From NCBI GenBank assembly GCA_964434385.1, contig CAYSUW010000003.1, forward strand, positions 54,498 to 118,497: DNA of 64,000 nt. Direction: 5' to 3'. The position numbers were made by a program, and so were the translations under genes. The notes beneath the pieces are model-generated. The model worked only from the letters and a program-made list of their open reading frames with translations. It was not told where the DNA came from and made no database searches. Shown here one piece after another: positions 57,041-63,515 of this stretch. The number at the start of each line of letters is the position of its first letter. Position 1 is the first letter of the stretch. This stretch comes from GCA-002700125 sp964434385 (GTDB lineage: Bacteria > Chloroflexota > Dehalococcoidia > Lucifugimonadales > Lucifugimonadaceae).

Positions 57041-57178
57041 ATGATAGAAAAGTTAAATAAATATCTAGATGGTAAGAGAAAATATCTATTAGTAACACTT
57101 AATGTGGCTCTACTAATATTTGTTATATTAAGAATTTTCGATTTTGTTCAGTATCAGCCCTCCACGTGGATATGTTGA
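57041..57178 (+). CDS. 45-residue single-span membrane protein, paralogue of the gene at 63321
   Basis: The short frame reads MIEKLNKYLDGKRKYLLVTL and continues NVALLIFVILRIFDFVQ, ending in WIC. A basic start is followed by one transmembrane helix. The block KRKYLLVTLNV is identical to that in the 64-residue protein at 63321-63515, and the DNA is also similar. Conservation between two loci argues that both are real. The role is unknown. Confidence 0.6.
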   Translation: MIEKLNKYLDGKRKYLLVTLNVALLIFVILRIFDFVQYQPSTWIC

Positions 57179-57219
57179 GAGGGATTGCGCACTTTCAAAC
57201 GTAGGAACCTGCCATTAAT

Positions 57220-57897
57220 CTAAATTTCATCTTTTTGATCTTTTCTCAACCTCTCATATATAGCGTTTTCAAATTGATGGATATCATATTTAACATCAAA
57301 ATTAGGTAATAAATCAGAATTAACAATCTCATTAATATTATCTTCAGATTTTAAAAAGAAATTATCAGATAATCTATCAGAATAGGTATGTTCATCTAGA
57401 AATATCTCTTGGTCAGTTTTTGCCCTATATTCACCAAATCCTTGATTCGACAATTTATCAGAATCTTGTTCTACTCCTATAAGTTCATATCGAGAGCCAC
57501 TTATAACACTAAAAATAGCACTAGGAACATTCTCGTAACAAAGTAGCTCTAATAAATCTTTACTGGAACATCTCCGTTTCATTTTCTTGCCACGTTTAGT
57601 TTTGCCATATCTATAGCATTGAGCTTTATCATAATCTTCTAAAGCTTTCATAAAAGATGTAGATGAGGTTATTGATTTACTAATTTCATTTCTTTCCACA
57701 TTAAAAATTTTCGCTACCATAGCAAGTTTTTCATATTGATCAGTAATTAAAATATTAGGTCGAATATCCGTAGGATCTTTTTGCCAATATTCCTCATGAG
57801 TAGAACGCAATAATAATAATTGCTTCTGTAATTTAGTCCACTTATCCCAATCAGGATAAGCACTAATTATTCTCTGACGTAAATTATTAATACTCAT
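57220..57897 (-). CDS. Hypothetical protein of unknown family
   Basis: The 225-residue protein is soluble and charged, with a basic patch (YGKTKRGKKMKRRC) in the middle and an acidic C-terminal half. No known domain is recognised. It stands alone on the minus strand, flanked by a short membrane gene and a photolyase fragment, in a stretch that looks rearranged. Codon usage looks like the neighbourhood. Confidence 0.6.
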   Translation of the reverse strand: MSINNLRQRIISAYPDWDKWTKLQKQLLLLRSTHEEYWQKDPTDIRPNILITDQYEKLAMVAKIFNVERNEISKSITSSTSFMKALEDYDKAQCYRYGKTKRGKKMKRRCSSKDLLELLCYENVPSAIFSVISGSRYELIGVEQDSDKLSNQGFGEYRAKTDQEIFLDEHTYSDRLSDNFFLKSEDNINEIVNSDLLPNFDVKYDIHQFENAIYERLRKDQKDEI

Positions 57898-58000
57898 TCA
57901 AAGTCCTTAATGAAGAGGAAAAAGAAACCTTCTGAAGAGTTATAAAAGAGTGTGTAGAGTTATAATTAAATTTAAACTTTTTTTATATATCTTAAAAGTA

Positions 58001-58017
58001 CTTGATGGCATATCAAG
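58001..58017 (-). terminator. Weak hairpin after the photolyase remnant
   Basis: CTTGAT and ATCAAG (6 bp) flank a five-base loop just downstream of the photolyase fragment on the minus strand, followed by TACTTTT. It could be a leftover terminator; the stem is short. Confidence 0.3.
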
Positions 58018-58025
58018 CTTATAAT

Positions 58026-58256
58026 TCAAAAAAAGTCAAAAAACAGATAAGAGCCCAAAGCTTTTAATTTTTTTTCAAGAATCTTTAAAGATTCCAATGT
58101 AAATTGACCCTGACGGGACTCTAAAGAGCATCTTTTAAGTGATTCATCCCAAATATACACAGGTATTACCTGATCACATTCTTGTAAAGACCTAAAAAGA
58201 TTAGAATTATCATCTAATCTTTGATCATTAGTTATCCACCATATTCCTGTTTTCAT
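58026..58256 (-). pseudogene. Photolyase/cryptochrome N-terminal fragment
   Basis: The 76-residue frame matches the start of the DNA photolyase alpha/beta domain: IWWITNDQRLDDNSNLF (compare FRRDLRLxDNPAL), VIPVYIWDE, and RQGQFTLESLKILEKKLKALGS. It then stops after SYLFFDFF, about 400 residues short. No continuation is seen in any frame downstream. It is a remnant rather than a functional enzyme. Confidence 0.75.
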
Positions 58257-58360
58257 TTGATACCAAAATTAAATTTATATTAATAATGGTAATAACAAAA
58301 TGTTAAAAATATATCACAAGAATTATGACGATAAAAAATCAAATAAAATATAAGTCTAAA

Positions 58361-59302
58361 TTAACCACCAGTTTCTAGAGGTAATTCTTGATTATTACCC
58401 CATTCTATCCAAGAACCATCATAAACTTTTACGTTGTCATATCCAAGCAAATCGTGAAGCACAAAGTAAGTATGTGCTGCTCTAACTGCTGTTTGACACA
58501 ATGTATAAATAGTTTTGCCTTCTGTAAGCCCCGCTTCATCATAGATAGACTGAAGCTGAGATGCCTCTATGAATTCATGATTATCATTATTGGATTTTAC
58601 CCATTCAAGATGAACAGACTCAGGAATATGACCTCCTCTATCAGCTCTAGCATCTTTTCCAGAATATTCTTCAGCAGTTCTTGTATCACAAACTAATTTA
58701 GAAGGATCTCCTACAGAAGCTAAAACTTCTTCCCAACCAGCTATTATAGATGTGTTAGGCGATCCACTAAATTTATACGATGATGTTTTAACAGTAGGTG
58801 TTGTTGTTGAAATTTCTCGTCCTTCAGCAGACCATTTTGTCCAAACTCCATCTAAAAGTATTGTGTTTTTATGCCCATATACATCCAATGCCCACAATCC
58901 TCTCGTAGCCCATAAATTCTTGATTCCATCGTATATCAGAATTGTAGAATCAGGTTTAGCCCCTATAGTACTTAAATGTTTTGCAATATGATCTGCACTA
59001 GGAAGCATTCCCTTTACACCATTTATCTCTTGTTGGAATACTTGGCCTGGAGTTAAATGAACAGCCCCAGGTATATGTCCTTCATCATATTGTTCTTTCT
59101 TTCTTACATCTATTATGACTAAATTCTCATCATTTATATTATCAGCAAGCCATTCTGTACTAACCAACCTAGATGAGTCTTCATATCCTCTACTTTCGAT
59201 ATTCGACAAAGTTTCATCTACTGATGAACACCCTAAAATTGAAAATATAAAAGTAAAAATAATTAATAATTTTAGTGAATTTTTTATGTATTTTAATAAC
59301 AT
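58361..59302 (-). CDS. Tandem-rhodanese sulfurtransferase, lipoprotein
   Basis: The 313-residue protein has a signal peptide with lipobox (ILGC, Cys25), so it is predicted outside the cytoplasm, membrane anchored. Two rhodanese domains follow (about 45-165 and 175-300). The first has IIDVRKKEQYDEGHIPGAVHL but no catalytic Cys. The second carries the active-site Cys269 in YTLCQTAVRAAHTY. Family members move sulfane sulfur from thiosulfate or mercaptopyruvate. It is the last gene of the tsuA-tusA set (89-base gap), suggesting handling of thiosulfate outside the membrane. Confidence 0.88.
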   Translation of the reverse strand: MLLKYIKNSLKLLIIFTFIFSILGCSSVDETLSNIESRGYEDSSRLVSTEWLADNINDENLVIIDVRKKEQYDEGHIPGAVHLTPGQVFQQEINGVKGMLPSADHIAKHLSTIGAKPDSTILIYDGIKNLWATRGLWALDVYGHKNTILLDGVWTKWSAEGREISTTTPTVKTSSYKFSGSPNTSIIAGWEEVLASVGDPSKLVCDTRTAEEYSGKDARADRGGHIPESVHLEWVKSNNDNHEFIEASQLQSIYDEAGLTEGKTIYTLCQTAVRAAHTYFVLHDLLGYDNVKVYDGSWIEWGNNQELPLETGG

Positions 59303-59391
59303 TTGATCCTCTTTTTTTCTATATAAAAATGTTTAAGTAATTGTTTAAAATTCAACTACATAAATAAGAAGCAAAATATATTGTTGAAAAG

Positions 59392-59646
59392 TCAGTCATT
59401 ATCCCTCAATTGTTTCTTTAATTGTATTTTCCATTCTCCATTTTTTATTTCTTCAATCTGGCAATCATAACCTCTCTTTAAAGCCTGAGGAGGAATAGTT
59501 GAAAGAGCTGGAGAATGATCTGTAATAATCTCTAATTCTTCAATTCCAGGACTATTTTCATCTAGCTCTTTATTAGTCAACATCATAGGATAAGGACAAA
59601 TTTCTCCTTTAAGATCTAATTGCTGAATCTTTTTAGCTTGTGCCAT
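59392..59646 (-). CDS. tusA: TusA-family sulfur relay protein
   Basis: The start MAQAKKIQQLDLKG gives 84 residues; an ATG three codons upstream is possible. It has the TusA CPxP motif with Cys17 (CPYPMM), which carries persulfide sulfur. In sulfur-uptake clusters a TusA-like protein (TsuB) takes sulfur from the YeeE-type transporter. It overlaps the upstream TusA-like gene by 14 bases. Confidence 0.92.
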   Translation of the reverse strand: MAQAKKIQQLDLKGEICPYPMMLTNKELDENSPGIEELEIITDHSPALSTIPPQALKRGYDCQIEEIKNGEWKIQLKKQLRDND

Positions 59647-59881
59647 TATTTTCACCTTCTTTATCGTTAGGGGTTAATATGATAGTCCAATTATTTTCAT
59701 AACCAGAAAGTTGACATTTCAACTTATATTTAAGTGCTTCAAGAGGAATTAATTTTATTAAAACTTCTTGGTCAGTGATAAAAATTGTTTCATCAGTGAT
59801 ATTAGGTATCTTAGATATTAATTTATTAACTTGATCACTCGAGGTATTTCCTTTTAAATCATAAATTCTTTTTGTAGTCAT
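59633..59881 (-). CDS. Cys-less TusA-like protein
   Basis: The 82-residue protein aligns along its length with the neighbouring TusA: YDLKG versus LDLKG at the start, then a helix, an ITDQEVLIKLIPLEALKYKL strand-helix and a final strand ending in TIIL. The CPxP motif is replaced by NTSSDQ, so the sulfur-carrying Cys is gone; one other Cys lies late in the sequence. It is likely a duplicated, non-catalytic partner. It lies 15 bases after tsuA. Confidence 0.72.
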   Translation of the reverse strand: MTTKRIYDLKGNTSSDQVNKLISKIPNITDETIFITDQEVLIKLIPLEALKYKLKCQLSGYENNWTIILTPNDKEGENNGTS

Positions 59882-59896
59882 TACTTAAACCTCTAC

Positions 59897-61144
59897 TTAT
59901 ATCTTCTTAATTACTTGAACTCCGAAAAATGCGCCAACAGCCAATGAGCCTCCAAAGACCCATCCACTAAGACTCAAAGAAGGAATTGAAGAGAAAAATG
60001 AACCAACAGTACAACCAATAGCCAATCCAGCTGCGTATCCCATCATAATTCCTCCAATAATTGACTGAATATATCTTTTGATCTCTTTGGGGAATCTAAT
60101 TTTAAATTCTTTTGAAAGAAGAGCAGCAGTAAATGATCCTGGGATCACTCCTATTGTCATTGCTGATGAAATAGTGATAATACCAGAATTTTCAGAAGCA
60201 TTTGCCACACATCCACTTAAACTTTCTAATCCTTTATGAACAGGAACAGATATATCTACTAGTTTCATTAATCCATTGCTCCATCTGAACACTTCTCCAG
60301 TAACTCCAAATGGATGAGAAACCATGAACATAAACATACTAGTAATACCAAGAACTGATGCTCCAACATAGATAGGCCATTCTCTTGAAAAGAATTTATT
60401 AAATATATCCTTAGTTCTATCTCTAAAAGAAATTAGCTGAGAGTCACTTTTTTGAATAGAAAAATTAACCTGACCAGATTTAGTCTCTGTAAAAATACAA
60501 CCTAACAATACTATAAGTAACAATAATGAAGTGATAACAATACTGCCGCTATAACCAATTCCATTAATAGCAGGCAACCAAATAGTTTCTTCAGAACTTA
60601 TTAAATTATCCCACCACCAATTCCAAGTCAGAGATAGAAGCCCAAGCCCTATGACTACTCCAACTATGGTTACAAAAGAAGCTACATATCCTTCTCCTAT
60701 TCTATAGAGAGATCCAGAAACACATCCTCCTGCAATTACCATTCCTATCCCAAACAATACTCCTCCAATAATTGTAGATAATCCTGTTTTTAATATATGT
60801 GCATCAGATGGAATAGAACCCAATCCAGGATTAGGAATAATCCAATGCATCACAAAACTGAACGCTATCGTAGAAATAAACAAGCCCAAAAGAATGCCTT
60901 TTAAGTTTTGAGCACTACCAAATAAGAATATATCTCTAAAAGCAGACGCGAAACATAGTCGACTTTTTTGAAGAGTAAAACCAGCAAATATTGAGAGTAC
61001 CCAAATTATTCCAACAACTCCTTTAGACTGTGTAAGCAAATAACCAATCAAAATAGAAATAAACAATGAAACAATCCCTAGAACTATTTGCCAGTCCCAT
61101 GATTGATTAGTTGATATTTGTTTTTGGCTTAAAATTTTTGACAT
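59897..61144 (-). CDS. tsuA: YeeE/YedE (TsuA)-family thiosulfate transporter
   Basis: The 415-residue protein has about ten to twelve hydrophobic segments in two pseudo-repeats. Conserved Cys lie at 64 (SRLCFASAFRD), 141 (GGCVSGSLYRIGEG), 312 (LSGCVANASEN) and 378 (IGCTVGSFFSS). In characterised YeeE proteins, Cys residues along the pore relay thiosulfate into the cell. The start ATG at 61144 is preceded by AAAGGGG and eight T on the minus strand; this ribosome site is inside a terminator-like hairpin. The gene heads the tsuA-tusA2-tusA-rhodanese set. Confidence 0.9.
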   Translation of the reverse strand: MSKILSQKQISTNQSWDWQIVLGIVSLFISILIGYLLTQSKGVVGIIWVLSIFAGFTLQKSRLCFASAFRDIFLFGSAQNLKGILLGLFISTIAFSFVMHWIIPNPGLGSIPSDAHILKTGLSTIIGGVLFGIGMVIAGGCVSGSLYRIGEGYVASFVTIVGVVIGLGLLSLTWNWWWDNLISSEETIWLPAINGIGYSGSIVITSLLLLIVLLGCIFTETKSGQVNFSIQKSDSQLISFRDRTKDIFNKFFSREWPIYVGASVLGITSMFMFMVSHPFGVTGEVFRWSNGLMKLVDISVPVHKGLESLSGCVANASENSGIITISSAMTIGVIPGSFTAALLSKEFKIRFPKEIKRYIQSIIGGIMMGYAAGLAIGCTVGSFFSSIPSLSLSGWVFGGSLAVGAFFGVQVIKKI

Positions 61145-61148
61145 AAAA

Positions 61149-61172
61149 AAAACCCCTTTCTTTAGGGGTTTT
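61149..61172 (-). terminator. Intrinsic terminator/attenuator hairpin ahead of tsuA
   Basis: On the minus strand AAAACCCCT and AGGGGTTTT form a 9-bp stem with a six-base loop. The T-run totals eight T and runs up to the tsuA ATG. The right arm also contains the tsuA ribosome site. Its location between promoter and gene means it can only act as a conditional stop. Confidence 0.8.
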
Positions 61173-61199
61173 ACCTTGCTTATTTTAACATTAAAATTT

Positions 61200-61283
61200 T
61201 TAATGAATAAACATACGTGCGGTTATCCCCCTATTTAAGGAAGTACAACAGCAACATATACAATTTTGTTGATTATTAATCAT
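61200..61283 (-). CDS. Cysteine-rich leader peptide (27 residues)
   Basis: The frame starts at ATG 61283 and stops at TAA 61202-61200. It encodes MINNQQNCICCCCTSLNRG and then ITARMFIH. Five of 27 codons are Cys (TGT, then ATA, then TGT TGC TGT TGT), an extreme density in an AT-rich genome. No clear Shine-Dalgarno precedes it. The Arg-Gly codons after the Cys run contain GGGGG (61231-61227), which can pair with the CCCC arm of the terminator at 61149-61172. This is the layout of a cysteine attenuator: stalling at Cys codons would free the G-run to block the terminator. Confidence 0.78.
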   Translation of the reverse strand: MINNQQNCICCCCTSLNRGITARMFIH

Positions 61284-61316
61284 AATAATTTGGATTTTTC
61301 AAATTTTACTTAATCA

Positions 61317-61344
61317 ATAATATATAAAAAAAAATTATTTACAA
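61317..61344 (-). promoter_or_regulatory. Probable promoter of the tsuA operon
   Basis: On the minus strand TTGTAA (61344-61339) and TATTAT (61322-61317) are 16 bases apart. Transcription would start near 61310, giving a leader of about 165 bases that holds the Cys-rich frame and the terminator. Confidence 0.45.
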
Positions 61345-61371
61345 GTATTTTTATAACACAAAAAACTAAAG

Positions 61372-61399
61372 TTGAATAAATACGATTTTATGTTAGTAT
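61372..61399 (+). promoter_or_regulatory. Probable promoter of the thrC-NIL-carrier operon
   Basis: TTGAAT (61372-61377) and TAGTAT (61394-61399) are 16 bases apart. The expected start near 61405-61407 coincides with the first stem of the SAM-II-like element. Confidence 0.5.
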
Positions 61400-61405
61400 T
61401 TCCGA

Positions 61406-61458
61406 AAGTGTTGATTTGAAAGTCAGCTTGCGGGCACTTAAAATTCTGCTAAAGAGGC
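61406..61458 (+). ncRNA. SAM-II-like riboswitch
   Basis: The element shows the ordered SAM-II features. A first stem of about six pairs (AAGTGT with GCACTT, 61406-61411 and 61434-61439) encloses TGATTT and a CTTGC segment. An A-rich linker follows, then GCTAAAG (61448-61454), which in SAM-II folds back as a pseudoknot to form the ligand pocket. The layout matches the marine SAM-II aptamer as I remember it. The pseudoknot pairing is weak by eye and is the least certain part. It directly precedes a terminator and the thrC-like gene. Confidence 0.7.
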
Positions 61459-61473
61459 AAATTTACTACGTGT

Positions 61474-61505
61474 CCGTATATCATTAAGATATGCGGATTT
61501 TTATT
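61474..61505 (+). terminator. Intrinsic terminator downstream of the SAM-II-like element
   Basis: CCGTATATC and GATATGCGG form a nine-pair stem (one G-U) with loop ATTAA, followed by ATTTTTATT. It lies between the aptamer and the thrC-like start, so it would act as a conditional terminator. A downstream ACACTT (61508-61513) could also pair with the aptamer's first strand AAGTGT. Confidence 0.75.
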
Positions 61506-61541
61506 TGACACTTTTACATATAAACAATATGAAAAATAAAA

Positions 61542-62768
61542 ATGTCAAAAGTAAAATCATTAAAATGCAGAGAATGCCCCGAAGAATATGAGATATCTCC
61601 AAAGTATGTTTGTGATATGTGCTTTGGTCCACTGGAAATTTCTTATGATTGGAAAGAAATAAAAAAATCTGTAAATAAAGATTCTATTACAAATGGTCCA
61701 AAATCAATCTGGAGATACAAATCATTATTACCTATAGATGGAAATGATGTGATAGATATAGGAACTGGATTCACTCCTTTGATTTCTGCAGACAATTTAT
61801 CGAATTTATTAGGTCTTAAAAAAATATGGATCAAAAATGATTCAGTAAATCCAACTTATTCTTTTAAAGACAGAGTAGTTTCTGTAGCATCGACAAAAGC
61901 TAAAGAGTTTAATTTTGACACATTTGCATGTGCTTCTACAGGTAATCTAGCTGGATCTGTAGCAGCACATGGTGCTAAAGCAGGTTTTAGAACTTTAGTT
62001 TTCATACCAAGCAATTTAGAGAATGAAAAAATTATAGCAGCTTCTATTTATGGACCTGAAGTAGTAGCAATCAAAGGGAATTATGATGATGTCAATCGCT
62101 TATGCACAGAGTTAGCTGAAACCAAACCATGGGCATTCGTTAATATTAACTTAAGACCTTTTTATTCAGAAGGAAGTAAAACAGTAGGATTTGAAATTGC
62201 AGAACAATTAGGATGGAAAACGCCTGATCATATAATCGCTCCTGCAGCATCAGGATCACTTTTTATAAAAGTTTGGAAAGGATTTAATGAATTTTTTAAA
62301 ATTGGTCTAATAGAAAACCCTCAAAATACACGAATGCATATTGCTCAACCTGAAGGTTGTTCACCAATAGCGACATCTTTTAATGAAGGTAAGACTCACC
62401 CTCTACCAGTGATACCTAAAACCATAGCCAAATCTTTGGCAATAGGTAATCCTGCTGATGGCTATTATGCCATTAAATTAGCTAAGGAAACTCAAGGTTC
62501 TGCTCATGCAGTTTCAGATGATGAAATAGTAAAAGGAATCAGTTTATTAGCAAGAACAGAAGGAATATTTACTGAAACTGCAGGGGGTGTAGTTATAGCT
62601 ACTTTAGTTAAAATGGTGAAGCAAGGGCTAATTTCTAAAGATGAAGAAGTCGTCGTATTAATTACAGGTAATGGTTTAAAAACACAAGAAGTAGTTTCTT
62701 CTCTAAGTGCACCAACTGAAATTAACCCAACTATAAAATCATTTGAAGATACTTTCCCTAATTATTAA
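61542..62768 (+). CDS. Threonine synthase-family PLP enzyme (possible sulfur-carrier-dependent homocysteine synthase)
   Basis: The 408-residue fold-type-II PLP enzyme starts with a zinc-ribbon-like Cys set (Cys9, Cys12, Cys24, Cys27). The PLP Lys109 in NPTYSFKDR follows, then the phosphate-binding ASTGNLAGSVAAHG and a C-terminal GGVVIATLVKM. By family it is ThrC, which acts on O-phosphohomoserine. Its SAM-II-like leader and the following NIL and CysO-like genes instead suggest a role in sulfur amino acid synthesis, replacing the phosphate of the same substrate with sulfur. Only the family is seen in sequence; the alternative reaction is inference. Confidence 0.85.
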   Translation: MSKVKSLKCRECPEEYEISPKYVCDMCFGPLEISYDWKEIKKSVNKDSITNGPKSIWRYKSLLPIDGNDVIDIGTGFTPLISADNLSNLLGLKKIWIKNDSVNPTYSFKDRVVSVASTKAKEFNFDTFACASTGNLAGSVAAHGAKAGFRTLVFIPSNLENEKIIAASIYGPEVVAIKGNYDDVNRLCTELAETKPWAFVNINLRPFYSEGSKTVGFEIAEQLGWKTPDHIIAPAASGSLFIKVWKGFNEFFKIGLIENPQNTRMHIAQPEGCSPIATSFNEGKTHPLPVIPKTIAKSLAIGNPADGYYAIKLAKETQGSAHAVSDDEIVKGISLLARTEGIFTETAGGVVIATLVKMVKQGLISKDEEVVVLITGNGLKTQEVVSSLSAPTEINPTIKSFEDTFPNY

Positions 62769-62779
62769 TATATATATTT

Positions 62780-63025
62780 ATGGGACTATCAAAACAATTA
62801 AAATTTACTTTTAGAGGAAAATCTATTCAAAGACCTTTGATTTATGAAGTTGGTCACAAATTTAATGTAACTACTAACATAAGAAAAGCAGATGTGGAAT
62901 CAGATGGAGGATGGGTAATACTAGAATTAACAGGTAGTAAAGAAGAAATAAATAAAGCTCTTGATTGGTTAAAAGAAGAAGGAGTAAGAGTTGATAATGT
63001 TGCCGGCGACATAGTAGCTGGTTAA
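62780..63025 (+). CDS. Stand-alone NIL-domain protein
   Basis: The 81-residue protein is a single ACT-like NIL domain: KFTFRGKSIQRPLIYEVGHKF, then a VNVxxADV-like strand (VTTNIRKADVESDGGW) and an LTGSKEEINKALDWLKEEGV helix. NIL domains occur at the end of MetN methionine transporters and in methanogen homocysteine-synthesis proteins. It lies 11 bases after the thrC-like gene and 15 before the carrier gene, suggesting a small regulatory or partner subunit. Confidence 0.88.
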   Translation: MGLSKQLKFTFRGKSIQRPLIYEVGHKFNVTTNIRKADVESDGGWVILELTGSKEEINKALDWLKEEGVRVDNVAGDIVAG

Positions 63026-63040
63026 GACAAGGAGAGTAAA

Positions 63041-63319
63041 ATGCCTATTATAGTTAATGTTCCTGCACCATTAAGAAATTTAACAAATGGAGAACATAAA
63101 ATTAATGCAAATGGTTCAAATATAGGAGAAATCATAAATTTTATGGAATCAAACTATGAAGGAGTAAAGAAAAGAATTTGTGATGATGAAGGAAATGTAA
63201 GGCCTTTTGTAAACATATATTTAAATGGTGAAGATATCAGGCATCTATCAAATATCTTAACGAAAGTTAAAGTAGGAGATGAAATCAGCATTGTTCCAGC
63301 TGTAGCAGGAGGAAATTGA
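63041..63319 (+). CDS. CysO/MoaD/ThiS-family sulfur carrier
   Basis: The 92-residue ubiquitin-fold protein resembles mycobacterial CysO more than MoaD: VNVPAPLRNLT, FVNIYLNGEDIR and the ending ISIVPAVAGGN. Family carriers end in Gly-Gly and are activated to a C-terminal thiocarboxylate that gives sulfur to a PLP enzyme. Here one Asn follows the Gly pair, so trimming by a protease would be needed. It has a GGAG ribosome site and follows the NIL gene closely. No E1-like or JAMM gene is in the window. Confidence 0.9.
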   Translation: MPIIVNVPAPLRNLTNGEHKINANGSNIGEIINFMESNYEGVKKRICDDEGNVRPFVNIYLNGEDIRHLSNILTKVKVGDEISIVPAVAGGN

Positions 63320-63320
63320 A

Positions 63321-63515
63321 TTGAATGCTCTGAACATTTATTTAGAAGATAAAAGAAAATATCTTCTAGTAACGTTAAATGTCTTTTTGAGTATCTTCAT
63401 AATTTTAGAAGTAATGATCTGGAATGATATTAATTCCCTAATGACCCCAGAAGAGTATGAACAAGCAAGACAAGATTGGTGTAACAAATCACAACAAACT
63501 TCAACTTGCAGATAA
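63321..63515 (+). CDS. 64-residue single-span membrane protein (TTG start)
   Basis: It starts at a TTG one base after the carrier gene stop and reads NIYLEDKRKYLLVTLNVFL, then IFIILEVMIW and a polar tail with two Cys (DWCNKS, TCR). One transmembrane helix with a short outer tail is expected. It is a paralogue of the 45-residue product at 57041-57178. Its tight spacing suggests it is in the same operon as the sulfur carrier. Function unknown. Confidence 0.6.
   Translation: MNALNIYLEDKRKYLLVTLNVFLSIFIILEVMIWNDINSLMTPEEYEQARQDWCNKSQQTSTCR

Noticed and set aside
61406..61458. SAM-I, cobalamin or fluoride riboswitch as alternatives
   Set aside because: None of the SAM-I four-way-junction, B12-box or fluoride pseudoknot sequences are present; the TGATTT/CTTGC/GCTAAA order points to SAM-II.
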